Source of the DNA: Jacaranda mimosifolia
Taxonomy: Eukaryota; Streptophyta; Magnoliopsida; Lamiales; Bignoniaceae
NCBI GenBank assembly: GCA_018894105.1
Contig: CM032121.1
Location: 32,902,230-32,966,229 of the forward strand
Length of the DNA stretch: 64,000 nt
Reading direction: 5' to 3'
Part shown: piece by piece, positions 1-10,325 of the stretch
Numbering within the stretch: the stretch's first letter is position 1
How the letters are laid out: each line of letters opens with the position of its first letter
The notes under the pieces: model-generated
Seen by the model: only the letters and a program-made list of their open reading frames with translations
The model's database searches: none
What the model was told of the DNA's origin: nothing
Program-made: the position numbers and the translations under genes

Positions 1-2317
1 CACGAACCACATGGCAGTCGATATCCAGGTGCTTGGTACGTTCATGGAACACTGGGTTCTCGGTGATGTGTATCGCTGCCTTATTGTCACAAAACAAGGG
101 AATAGGGACAGATACGGGAACCTTAAAATCTTGAAGAAGGTAGGAGATCCACTGAAGTTCACAAGCGATCGAAGCCATACTCCTGTACTTGGCTTCGGCA
201 GACGATCATGAGACGGTGGACTGTTTTTTTGTTTTCCAGGAGATCGGAACACCACCGAGGAGAACACAGTAACCAGTAACAGATTTTCTGGTAGTGTTGC
301 ATGTTGCCCAGTCGGCATCACAGTACGCTGATAGCCGTAGGGAATTGTTTGCTGGGAAAAATAGACCCTTCGAGGGACAGCCCTTTAGATAGCGTAGAAC
401 ATGCATGGCTGCGTTCCAATGTTCAGTAGTAGGGGCGCTAACATACTGGCTTAGCTGTTGCACACTGTAGGTGATATCTGGTCTAGTTAAATTGAGATAC
501 AGAAGCCTCCCTACCACCCTTCTGTATTGAGCAGGATCTTGACATGGGATGCCAGTGGGAGATAGCTTCAGGTTCTTAGGCAAAGGGGTGTGAGTGGGTT
601 TAGCTCCGACGAGCCCAGTGTCATCTAGTATATCCAACACGTATTTTCTTTGGTTGAGGTAGGTACCAGTACCTGTCCTAGCAATTTCGACTCCGAGGAA
701 GTATTTAGCAATGCCGAGATCCTTAATCGTAAACTTGGAGTCGAAGAACTGTTTAACCTTGATGATTTCATGCTGGTCATCTCCGGTAATTAAGACATCG
801 TCAACGTAAACTAAAAGAGCTAAGAAGGAGCTGTCAGTTTGTCGGGTGAAGAGACAGTGATCGTTCTGAGACTGCTGGAAACCAGATTGTCGCAAGTGAG
901 CAGTTAATTCAACATTCCACTGTCGGGAAGCTTGTTTTAAACCGTAGAGAGAACGCTGTAGTTTGCAGACTTGTCCAGGTTTAGCCCTAGCATAACCATC
1001 AGGAGGTATCATGTATATTTCCTCGTTGACATACCCATGAAGGAATGCGTTGTTTATGTCAAGCTGATGGATCTCCCATGACTTGGCAGTGGCCAATGCA
1101 AGAAGCAATCGCACTGTGACCAGCTTGGCAACCAGAGAAAAGCTATCAACATAGTCAATCCCAGCCTTCTGGTTGTATCCCTTGGCTACAACCCTTGCCT
1201 TATACCTATCAACACTTCCATCAGGTCTATACTTCACCTTATATACCCACCTGCATCCAATGGCCCTCTTTCCTTTGGGAAGGGATGTTAGCACCCAAGT
1301 ATTATTTGACTCGAGAGCTGCGAGTTCATCCTGCATGGCTGAAATCCACTCAGCCCTAGTGCTTGCTTGTCTGTAAGAATTGGGCTCCTTGACAGTAGAC
1401 ATATTAGCCAAAAAACTCATATATGTAGGGTGCAAGTGAGTGTTTTGAACATGAGGAAAGGTGAGGGGTGTATAAGGAGAACCTGCACGTTGAGTGAGGA
1501 CACCTTCATTAGTACTGATCGATGGGGTGAGCTCACTTTGATGGATGGGGGATGCTGCGGATACATAGTCTTGGAGCCAAGAGGGTTTTCTTTTTGGTCT
1601 GGAGCTGACACGAGGTTGATTAGAGATGTGAGGAATATCGTGACTAGGGTTCTGAGTAGTAGGCTGAGATGAAGTATCATAAGTAAGGGTTAGAGTGGAA
1701 GGGTCAGTCAAACTGTGAGAGTTATTAAGGAGTTCTTCAGGTATAGGAACGGGTATGGGAGGTTGGGCCTCATCATCACATTGTTGTTTTTGGTAAGGAA
1801 AGTGACCTTCATGGAATATTACATTCCTAGAGGTGTATATGGTGTGATTATCCAGATCATAGACCCTAAAACCCTTTTGTCCCATGGCATAACCCAGAAA
1901 TATGCATCTGAAAGCTCTAGGCATGAACTTGTCCTTGTGGGGAAAGGTGTTTGAAGCAAAACATAGGGATCCAAAGATTCTCAGCATGTTGTAGTCAGGA
2001 GGTTTTCCGTTGAGTATTTCAAAGGGGGATTTCCACTTCAGCAGAGGAGTTGGAAGTCTATTGATAATATGAGTTGCCATGAGTATGGAGTCACCCCAGA
2101 ACTTTGAAGGGAGATTAGACTTTATCATCAGGGATCTAGCAACCTCAAGAAGGTGCCTATGCTTCCTTTCCACCACTCCATTCTGTCGAGGAGTGTATGG
2201 ACATGTTCTTTGGTGCACAATACCTAATTGTTGGAACAACTTAGAGAGTTGAGTGTTGAGGAACTCAGTTCCATTATCGGTTCTAATGGTCATTATCCGA
2301 GTTTGAAACTGAGTCTA
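1..2317 (-). pseudogene. copia pol: integrase C-terminal part, RT and RNase H (partial)
   Basis: Continues the pol frame. It begins at the integrase DNG(T)EF motif, followed by the RVT_2 reverse transcriptase with the catalytic YVDD box and the conserved LHG and SLYGLKQA motifs, then RNase H. A TGA at 206-208 interrupts RNase H just before SSAEAKYRS; the usual residue there is Arg, so CGA to TGA explains it. From 205 down to 1 RNase H continues in frame (including FCDNKAA and ERTKHLDID) and leaves the window. No frameshifts are seen. Confidence 0.92.
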
Positions 2318-3229
2318 GATCATTTGAAGGAATTGCAAGAGGTTAGAGTACGTTTGATGCTTATTTTGCATGAGGTATGTCCATAGTGTTCTAGTGAAAT
2401 CATCGACTATGGTTAAGACGTAGTGAGCCCCGGTTAAGGAGGGTTTCCTATATGGCCCCCAAAGGTCCACATGTACAAGCTAAAAGGGTTTCTCAGTTCG
2501 GCTGGTGCTATCGAAAAAGGTGAGTCTAGTTTGTTTCGAAAGAGGACATACATTGCAAGGGATGTGCAAACGGATCTCTTTATTCATGATAGAAGGTATG
2601 TGTCGAAGAACATTGGTAGATGCATGACCTAATCGGTTATGCCAAAGATCAGAAACAGAATTGCAAATATTGCTTACAATATGAGAATTCGTGACTTCAG
2701 TACATAAGGATGGTTTACAACGATTCAAGACTTCATTGTGAGAGCAGCAAGTTTTGTCCAAGATGTACAGCCCACCCACGACTTTCCCAACAGCTAGTGT
2801 TTCCTCACTCCGCAGGGCCTGCAAAATAAAATGATTTGGAAAGAAAATGAATTTCACATTTAAATCTTTGGAAAGTTTGTTAACGAACAGGAGGTTAAAT
2901 CTAAAATCTGGTATGTGCAAGGTGTTTTCAAGCCTCAGTTTAGCTGATAGGTGAACGGTCCCCATGTGATGCACCCTCTTAGTGGATCCATCCGGAAGGT
3001 ACACACGCGAGGATGTCTTAACGGGGGTGCAATTAGATAGCATGTTCAGGGTACAACACATATGAGCTGAGGCTCCTGTGTCTACTATCCAGGACTCCTC
3101 ATTCAGCAAACCTTGGGCACCAAAAGCTTCATGAATATTCGAACCTGCGAACTCATGGATTTGAGTAAAATTAACTTGGTTTCCCTCGAGTAGTTGTTGC
3201 TTTCCCTTTATGGCTCTACTCACTTCTTG
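2318..3229 (-). pseudogene. copia pol: protease and integrase N-terminal part
   Basis: In frame with gag. The aspartic protease active site is visible as WIVDTGASAHM (Asp codon at 3080-3082). It is followed by the GAG-pre-integrase segment with LWHNRLGHAS and the Cys pair CNVC of the HHCC integrase zinc finger. A TAG at 2480-2482 breaks the frame after the finger and another TAG at 2315-2317 breaks it within the catalytic core. Each TAG lies where a CAG (Gln) codon would fit. Confidence 0.88.
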
Positions 3230-4279
3230 TTAAACCAGATTAGCCAGAGTCGCTCCCCAGTCGTTATTGTTGTGTTTCTGGCCAACCAACTCAGCATGAA
3301 CGTCGAGGGGAGTCTCCACATAGTTAGCCATTTGCTTCGTATAAGACTGGTTCTTCTTCTCCTTCAAATCCTTGAACCATTCAGGATATCCAATCAGTCT
3401 GAAACAGGTATCTTTGTTGTGTCCATCCTTTCCACAGTGAACACAGTGTCTATCAGATTTCCTACCATTGAACTCCTTCTTTGCCACTGTTTTGTTTGGC
3501 GTCTCCTTTTTATACAGGTTACTTCCTCTAGAGAGCATAGCAGCACTGTCTCCAAACTCTGCATAAGTGCTATTAACCTGTCGTTGCTTCTCTACCCTCA
3601 ATGTCATAGAGTAGGCCTTATTTACACTCAAAACCGGTTCCATCACTAAGATTTGATTTCTTATGTGGTCGTAAGAGTCATTCAATCCCATTAAAAACTG
3701 TATCAGACGATTGAACGAGCTCAGATCGGCAACAGCCTTCCCAGCACCACATGTACACTCAGGCAGCGGCATCAAAACAGCAAGTTCATCCCATAACCTT
3801 TTCATCTTTGTATAATATTGAGCAATACTCATGTTACCTTGATTCATTGAGCTGATCTCTCGTTGAATCTGGTACAGCAGAGGGCCATTACACTCCCCGA
3901 ACCTTTCCTCAATTTCTTCCCACAGCTGCTTCGAGGATGAAGTGTACAAAAAAGCCTCAACTATATCTTTAGATATAGAGTTGAGAATCCACGAAGTCAC
4001 CATGCAGTCAACGCGAATCCACTGTTCATACTCAGTGGAGTTCTCCCCCGGCATAGGACACTTACCGTTGATGAATCCGAGCTTCACCTTAGCTCCTAGC
4101 GCTATTTTCATAGCACGGCTCCAAGACAGGAAGTTGTTGCCGTTCAGCAATGTGGTTACCAACTGCATTCCTGGATGATCAGAACCTTGAAGGAATAGAG
4201 GATCCCCATGATCAAGTCCTCTAATCTCAGTCACTCGATTCTGCCGTCCGTTCATGGAACTCTCGATCATCTCCTCCAT
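3230..4279 (-). pseudogene. copia gag
   Basis: A 349-codon reading frame with the UBN2-type plant copia gag core and, near its C-terminus, a CX2CX4HX4C zinc knuckle (Cys-Val-His-Cys ... His ... Cys). In intact plant copia elements gag and pol are usually one long frame. Here a TAA at 3230-3232 separates gag from the protease in the same frame, and the codon after it is CAA. I read the stop as a point mutation rather than programmed recoding, because three further stops lie downstream. Confidence 0.85.
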
Positions 4280-4377
4280 GAACGAGAGTCAGAATGAATG
4301 AGAAGCACAACACCGAAAGGATACTCGGCGAAAAACGAACTGTAATCAACGCCTGAAATCAGAGCCCCCGGATCGCC

Positions 4378-4389
4378 GCTCTGATACCA
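4378..4389 (-). other. Primer-binding site, initiator tRNA-Met type
   Basis: Read on the minus strand the 12 bases are TGGTATCAGAGC, immediately after the LTR CA end. This is the usual plant copia site complementary to the 3' end of initiator tRNA-Met. Confidence 0.9.
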
Positions 4390-4660
4390 TGTTGAGTTTC
4401 AGTGTAAGCCATAGAAATGAGAGGAAACAAAGCTGCGACAGCAAGCAGAAAAATAGAGCGCACGGAAAAAGAGGAAAAGTGTTGAAAATGCTTAATGCAT
4501 TAATTGCGAAGAGACGGGTATGTATATATACAGGGAAAAGTCTGAAATCCTTATTAGTTGTAACCACCTAACCCACCTAACTACCTAACCATCTTACTAA
4601 CAGAATGCTAACAGAAACAATGCAAAATAAATAATGCATGCATGCAGAATGCATGCAACA
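4390..4660 (-). repeat. 5' LTR of the copia element (271 bp)
   Basis: It begins (plus-strand reading) TGTTGAG directly next to the primer-binding site and ends ATGCAACA, giving the 5-bp terminal inverted repeat TGTTG/CAACA. A TATA-like palindrome TGTATATATACA at 4521-4532 is the likely core promoter of the element, read on the minus strand. The outer boundary at 4660 is inferred from the inverted repeat. The second LTR is outside the window, so this could not be checked by comparison. Confidence 0.8.
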
Positions 4661-4838
4661 ATATTCTACAAATATCAACCTTATGACGAAGAATTTGAAT
4701 ACATTTTTCATTTTTCATGTTTAACAAAATAAATCACACATGTCTTTGTTTTGGCAAATGGATTATAAAGTTATGGCAACGAATTTAAATACATTATAAA
4801 TTAAGCGTGGCTGAATTCCAACTTTGGTATTGGTATTA

Positions 4839-7311
4839 TCAGCAATATTTGTCCGCTAATTGTTGCAGACAGGCACATAACTCTTGGGATTTAGAGAACA
4901 TAACCATGTGATCTGCCCCGAAAATAATCTTCACTTCATCAGTTGGATTATTTTGAATCATCCACTCCTGGATCCTTTTTGTTAGCACATTATCTTTTTC
5001 ACAGAGTACGTAGGCACGATGAACCGTACCATAATTTTCTTTTGATAGAGGAGCTTCTTTTAATATATCCGCATCATCATAGTAACCCACTGGTCTCACC
5101 AACAACGTTGCAAGAGTCAAATCCTGGTTTAGTAGTTTCCAGTAAACACAAGTGCAAAAAATTAGTGATTATGTGTTGACGAAACAATTTTTATTTTTAT
5201 TTTTATTTTTATTTTTATCCTATGCACGTGATGGGCCATTAGATCATTTACACCACAAGCAATCCAATAATTAGATCGTTCTTGAATCAATAAAATTTGG
5301 ACCCCCTTTTTTTGGATCCTTCCTAAAAAAATATTCATCCTATTCCCTTTGTACAAGTCGAAAAAAACAAAATCAATAAAGTATTTTTTTCTGAATTGTT
5401 TTTATTCAGGTCATCGGAATCAATAGAGAAAAGCCAACCATTATTGTCCACCAGTTCCAATTCGATCATTAATACATTAAATACAATCATATTTAATTTT
5501 TCTTGCATAAAAGGAGTTACCTAACTAATTTTCTAACATTCTTATCAGTCCAATGGACAAAGCCTATTTTTATGAGTTGCTATCTCTCTCTCATCATCCA
5601 ATTTTGTTATTTCCTAAGCTAAGACAGCGCATAGAGAGTATGAAACTTCCCATATCTCACTTTTTAGGTGCTACTTAAAAAAGATAAGCTTTGCAAAGAA
5701 ACAAATATCCACAAGAAGCAAGATTGATGATAAAGTACTAAACTTTATTTAAAAAGAAGAAGAAAAGAGACACGCTCGTTAATTTGTAGTTGGAGCATAA
5801 TTAATTAAGCAGCAGGTCAATGTGCTAATGTGCAAGTAATAATATATTCCTATTGCAATAAATTTGTGACAAATTAAAAAAAGTAGAGTGTTTTTGTGTT
5901 GCTAACCTCGGGAGGAGAAAGTTGATATAACTCGGAGGCCATAAACTCGGGGCCAAAAAGAAAAGAGGTTGGAGGTTTGTCGTCTCCATTACTAAATGAA
6001 AATTGGGAATCCATGTAAGAATCCACTCGCTTCCGGTACCGTGTAATTGCCATATTGCCAAAACAACAAGGTTCGTTAACAGTACAATTCAAAGAAACAT
6101 AGAGAGGGCTTAATAGTAATTTGCTTGTCAACAATTATGTTGCAGATTATAAAACACACATATTAGTCGCTACCAAATAACTCATTAATAGGGGTGTTCG
6201 TGGTTCGGTTTGGATCGATTTTGGGACAAAAGCCAACCGATCCAAACTATATAATGTATATTGGATCTGTTTGGATCAGTTGGACTTTTATTGTAAATCC
6301 AATCCATTTTAAATCGGTTTGGATTGGATCGGTTAATCGATTTTTCAATTTAAATATTTAATAGAAATATTTGACAAATTACTATTGATAAGTAAACTAA
6401 TTTAATCAATCAATTTGTAAATTTTATTTAGCTATCATATCACATTAATCTTGTGGAATTAAGTTAAATTATGTAAGAACACACAACTATAAAGTTATAA
6501 GTCTACAATAATTATCCCTATATATTTGATTTTTGAAAGTGAAAAAATCATAAGTTTAGTTTATTTTAATTTATTTGTGTATTTTACAATTAAGATATAT
6601 ATTTTTTATATTATTAGTATATAAATTTTGGTTCGGTTTGGATTTGATCGGTTTTTTAGATTAAAACCGAAAACCGATCCAATCCAATCGGTTTTAAGAA
6701 AATAAATCCAATTCAATCCAAAAAAATTCGATTTTGATCGGTTTTCGATTTTTTGGATCGATTCGTCGGTTTTTTTTTTTGATTTGATTGAATTTGAACA
6801 CCCCTACTCATTAATGCGAATTTCAACAAAGAAACAAAGAGAAAACAAACCAATAGAAATTCAATTTTTATTAAAATTTAAACGAAGAAGATAAAAGACC
6901 AATAATAGAAATTACATCTGAAGCACAATTAAAGTTTACCTCTCGAGCAACAGCTAAGACAGTGAAGTCAGGACCGGGCATGAACGCCGTGGCGAAGACA
7001 GCCAAATCAATTTTCTCCGGGAACTTTTCCATGGCAACAGATATGCAAATTCCGCCCATGCTGTGGCCCACAAGAACCACCCTCTCCTCCGGCGGCAAAG
7101 CCGCAAAGAACTCCATAAGCGGCCGGCAGTAGTCAGAGAAAGAGCTCAGCTCTTCCACACGTTCAGGATTAGCTGCGGCAGACGCCATGTCGAGGGCGGT
7201 GACGCGGTGGCCTTCCAATCTCAGCCTTGTGGCCACTTTGTACCAGCACCACGCACCATGGCATGCCCCGTGAACCAGCACAAAGTGCTTTTGCTTCTTG
7301 CCCTCTTCCAT
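4839..7311 (-). CDS. Methylesterase / SABP2-MKS1-like alpha/beta-hydrolase, copy 1
   Basis: Three exons on the minus strand: 6940-7311, 5907-6029 and 4839-5123 (259 residues). Close to plant MES/SABP2 and methyl-ketone-synthase-1 proteins, small cytosolic hydrolases of methyl salicylate, methyl jasmonate and related esters. The oxyanion region VLVHGACHGAWCWYK lies at residues 11-25. The nucleophile is Ser84 in GHSMGG, the acid is Asp209 in CEKDN, and the base is His237 in GADHMVM, so the triad is complete. Donors are GAG|GTAAAC and GAG|GTTAGC. The intron-1 acceptor used by copy 2 (CACAG|TAC) reads CACGG here (change at 6040), so I used the next in-frame AG (GGAAG|CGA), which costs three codons. 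A 618-bp hAT MITE sits in intron 1. The substrate cannot be told from sequence. Confidence 0.85.
5187..5218. repeat. (TTTTTA)n microsatellite in intron 2
   Basis: About five tandem TTTTTA units within intron 2 of methylesterase-like copy 1. It is absent from intron 2 of copy 2. Confidence 0.9.
6189..6806. mobile_element. hAT-type MITE in intron 1 of copy 1
   Basis: The 618-bp element has perfect 11-bp ends TAGGGGTGTTC ... GAACACCCCTA and is flanked by the 8-bp direct repeat CTCATTAA (6181-6188 and 6807-6814), as expected for hAT insertion. Subterminal GGTTTGGATCGG-like motifs recur in inverted orientation. It has no coding capacity. The paralogous intron (about 12420) lacks it and shows a single target-like AACTAATG, so this is an insertion after the duplication or a clean loss in copy 2. 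Confidence 0.88.
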
Positions 7312-7530
7312 GTTTCTGTTTTCTTGGTTTTCTCGGCTTTCTGTGTAAAATGGCCTTGAGAAAGCAACTTATTTGGTAAGTTGGGGTCGTAAAATCAAAC
7401 TTCAGTGTCCTTACTGGACTAGGCGGGCTGCCCATTGGACAAAACTAAAAACAGACTTTTGCATTTATTTATTAACTATTGTACCTAAAGTTCGTCCACT
7501 AAATGTGGTGAACTGGCCGGCACTTAGCAG

Positions 7531-8082
7531 CAATGTTTGAGAAATTGGACCGATGATCGAATCGGTGATCTTATTGGTTACTGGTTCGATCGATTCAATC
7601 GGTGTGACGTCATAATTATATTTAATATTATATAAATATATTAGAAATATAAAAAATATAAATATATATATGTAAAGAGAAAAAAATAAAAATTACCTAA
7701 TATCATAAAACTTTTTCCACTCTACTCCATAATAATATTCATACATCAATTTAAAATATTAATACATCAATTTAAAATATCAATTCATAAAATAAGACTT
7801 GTTAGAAACTATCGTTATAGAATCCATTATAACTTACAAAAAAATAAACACCAATTCAAACATCATAAAAGTTTCAAATATAAATAAAAAATAATTATTT
7901 AATTAATTTTAAATTTTTATTTAAAAATAAAAAATAAAAATCGATTTTCTTGAAAAACTGGTCACCGGTTTGCACCGGTTTTTCAACCAACTGGTTTTAT
8001 GTATCAAATCGGACCGGAACCTTGGCCGGTTGCCGGTTGAACCGGTCGAACCGGCCGATCCAATCTGGTTTTTTAATCATTG
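7531..8082. mobile_element. hAT-type MITE upstream of copy 1
   Basis: The 552-bp element begins CAATGTTTGAGAAATTGGAC and ends AATCATTG (CAATG/CATTG ends). It is flanked by the perfect 8-bp repeat CTTAGCAG (7523-7530 and 8083-8090). Its ends are rich in ACCGGT/GGTTCGA inverted motifs. The paralogous position near 13130 carries a single TTTAGCAG and no insert. It lies about 220 bp upstream of the ATG. A decayed relative is at 44345-44676. Confidence 0.88.
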
Positions 8083-8515
8083 CTTAGCAGGCATTTGTTT
8101 CTATAATTCGACTCACTCAAGGGACAGGAATTTTAAATTTATGCTCAGCAAAGCACTGATTATTTCCTAACTAAGAACAATGACTTAAAAACAAACAAGT
8201 GAGTGGCAAGATTAGTCCAGGGCTTTTCCTCCACTCATATCTGAGAACCAGATGAATCAGCATAAGAAAAACAATAGTACCAATTCATATATAAACTAGA
8301 GCAGAAAATGAAGACTGATTCTCTAGTAATATCAAGAATCAGCCATCACCTGCTTTCGTGGCCTTCTAAAATAGGTCTACGTAGGTGGTATTATATCAAC
8401 ATGCATGCTTCAGAGTTCAGACTCTTCAGAGCAAATGCAAGATTCATCAGTTCAAAAACATTGCAAGGCTTTCAAGGAAAGGATGCTAGCTGTCGTGCAT
8501 GAGATATTTTGTCAA

Positions 8516-8886
8516 AGATTTGTTAAAGATTAGTCAAAGAAGAGTCCCTTCTCAAAAAGAAAAAGATTTGGACCGGTGAAGAGGATTGGCCATTTATGTA
8601 GTGTGTGCAAAGGACAAGGCCATCCCGGTAAATTTCCACCGCTGATAAATTGAGACTGTTAAGAGTTGCCGAAGTGAAGGAAATAGAGAATACAGATCAC
8701 ATGCCTACGTTCTCGAAGCCCAGTGAACTTGCTAAAGTAAAATTGAGATAGCAAATAACCCATTTGTTTTTATTTTCTACAGTCATTTTCATTTTTTTAT
8801 AAAAAATTAAAATAGAAAGCCATCAACTTTTCTCCCATTTTCGCATACATTTTCATTTTTAAAATATTCTTCCAAACAAACTCTTA
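8516..8886. other. Intergenic; truncated MITE-like piece from about 8752
   Basis: No gene is seen. From about 8752 there is a CATTTGTTTTTATTTTCTAC stretch and T-rich sequence matching the left part of the element at 8887, so this looks like a left-half remnant of the same family abutting the complete copy. Confidence 0.5.
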
Positions 8887-9342
8887 GGCTCGTTTGTTTT
8901 TATTTTCTACACCCATTTTCATTTTCTTCTCAAAATGAAATAGAGATTTGTCAATTTTTACACAATTTTCTCATACATACTCAATCTCAAACCATTCCTT
9001 TCTACATTCTCTCTCCATTTTCATACTTATTTCTCCCCTATTATTACATATATCTACTTTTTTATCTTCCCAATATTTCTCAAATATCATTCACCACAAA
9101 AATATTATTTTTCAAATAAGTACACACCACATCATCAATTCAAATTCAAAAAATTTTTTCCTTTTAATACAAAAACACCCAACATCCAAATACATCTCAT
9201 TTTCACACCTATATAAACCTATAATTTTAAACAACATATCCAAATACAATTTTATTTTCAAAAATACTATTTTAATTAACTTTTCATTATGCGTTTTCAC
9301 AAGAAAATGAAAACACCTCTAGAAAATGAATCCAAACGAGCC
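8887..9342. mobile_element. TIR element, GGCTCGTTTG family
   Basis: About 456 bp with near-perfect ends GGCTCGTTTG ... CAAACGAGCC and interior halves rich in TTTTCATTTT and AAAATGAAAA. The length and GCC(C/T)GTTTGG-type ends resemble Tourist/PIF-Harbinger MITEs, but the flanks (TTA left, TTT right) are not a perfect 3-bp duplication. Confidence 0.7.
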
Positions 9343-9583
9343 TTTTCACTCTCTCTCTCTATTTTCACTTTTTGTTTTCTCCTACTCACATTTGCACAAT
9401 TTTAATACAAAAACACTACATTTTTTAAATACAACTCATTTTCAACTCTACATAATCATTACATTTTAAACAAAACATCCAAACAATATTTTATTTTCAA
9501 AATCATATCTATAACTAACTTTTTACTATTCCTTTTCACCAAAAAATGAAAATGCCTCAAAAAAAAACAAAATCAAACTATTA
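9343..9583. mobile_element. Truncated copy of the same TIR family
   Basis: The text from TATTTTCACTTTTTG through AACTTTTTACTATTCCTTTT parallels the central and right parts of 8887-9342, but the terminal CGTTTG motif is missing. I read it as a partial copy wedged between two complete relatives. Confidence 0.5.
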
Positions 9584-10062
9584 GAGCCCGTTTGGATTCA
9601 TTTTCACGGGCTATTTTCATTTTCAAGTGAAAATGGAGAGAGAAAAGTTAGTTAGAATAGTTGAATTTGAAAATGAGTTTTATTTGGATGTGTTGTAGAA
9701 AATTATAAGTTTATATAAGTGTGAAAATGAGATGTATTTGGATATTGGGTGTTTTTGTATTAAAATTTGTGTAATTTTTGAATTTTAATTGATAATGTGA
9801 TGTGTGATTGTTTGAAAAATAATATTATAATTTTAATTTTTAATATTTTTGTGGTGAATGGTCTGTGACAAGTATTGAGAAGATAAAAAATGAGTAAGGT
9901 AATGATAAGGGTTGAAAAATGGATGAAAATGGAGAGAGAATATAATGAAAAATATTTTTAAAATGAAAATATTTGAGAAAATTGTGTAGATAGTGATAGT
10001 TTTATGTTTTTATTTTCAAGTGAAAATAAAAATGGGTTGTGAGAATGAAACCAAACGGGCTC
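9584..10062. mobile_element. TIR element, GAGCCCGTTTGG family
   Basis: The 479-bp element has perfect 12-bp ends GAGCCCGTTTGG ... CCAAACGGGCTC and flanks TTA (left) and TTG (right), close to the TTA/TAA duplication of PIF/Harbinger elements. It is inverted in base composition relative to the neighbour at 8887 (GAAAATG-rich). Non-coding. Confidence 0.75.
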
Positions 10063-10068
10063 TTGGTT

Positions 10069-10325
10069 CCCACTATATGGAATTTGAACTCTGAGCTTGG
10101 GAATGTTCCATTTTCATTTTTCATTTCGGAATGATTTGAAATAAATATATTTATTTCCTACTAAATGAAATTTGAGCTCTAAGCCTGGAGTTGTCCATTC
10201 TCATTTTCTATTCCGGAACGATTTGAAATAAATATATTTATTTCCTAGTGAATGGAAATTCCAAGCTTGGGATCTTTCCATTTTCATTTTCTATTCTGGA
10301 ATGACTTGAAATGTATATTTATTTG
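10069..10325. repeat. Three-copy minisatellite, period about 87 bp
   Basis: Units start near 10069, 10157 and 10244. Each has a TGGAATTTGA/GAGCTTGGGA-like head, a CCATTTTCATTT middle and a GGAATGATTTGAAATA tail ending TATTTATTTCCTA. The third unit is shorter and more diverged. Confidence 0.8.

Larger units (their letters stand above)
1..4660 (-). mobile_element. Ty1/copia LTR retrotransposon, 5' part
   Basis: On the minus strand the order is 5' LTR, primer-binding site, gag with a CCHC knuckle, protease, GAG-pre-integrase/integrase, reverse transcriptase and RNase H, which is the copia order with integrase before RT. The element runs off the left edge within RNase H, so the polypurine tract and 3' LTR are not in the window and LTR divergence cannot be measured. 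The frame is continuous from the gag start to base 1 with no frameshift, interrupted only by four stop codons (at 3230, 2480, 2315 and 206). That suggests a relatively young but inactive copy. The LTR outer end at 4660 lies next to the left border of the methylesterase duplication block. Confidence 0.95.
4672..8515. repeat. Tandem duplication block, copy 1
   Basis: Paralogous to 10934-13925. The similarity starts at a CTTATGACGAAGAATTTGA-like stretch (4680 versus 10966) and ends near a GCATGAGATATTT stretch (about 8500 versus 13920). It covers the whole methylesterase-like gene, both introns, the 3' flank and about 1.2 kb of 5' flank. This copy is longer mainly because of MITE insertions at 6189 and 7531. 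Borders are approximate. Confidence 0.85.

Noticed and set aside
1173..1954. Plus-strand open frames within the copia pol region
   Set aside because: They are antisense shadows of the long minus-strand integrase/RT frame, with no homology of their own.
3230..3232. Programmed stop readthrough between gag and pol
   Set aside because: The stop context is TAA followed by CAAGAA, and three further stops lie downstream, so simple mutation is the better explanation.
7063..7359. 98-codon plus-strand frame opposite methylesterase exon 1 (repeated at 12672-12968)
   Set aside because: It is present in both copies only because exon 1 is duplicated; it is antisense to the strongly supported hydrolase exon.
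8948..9310. 120-codon plus-strand frame
   Set aside because: Lies wholly in a T/A-rich MITE interior; the composition is low-complexity Ile/Ser/Phe/His.
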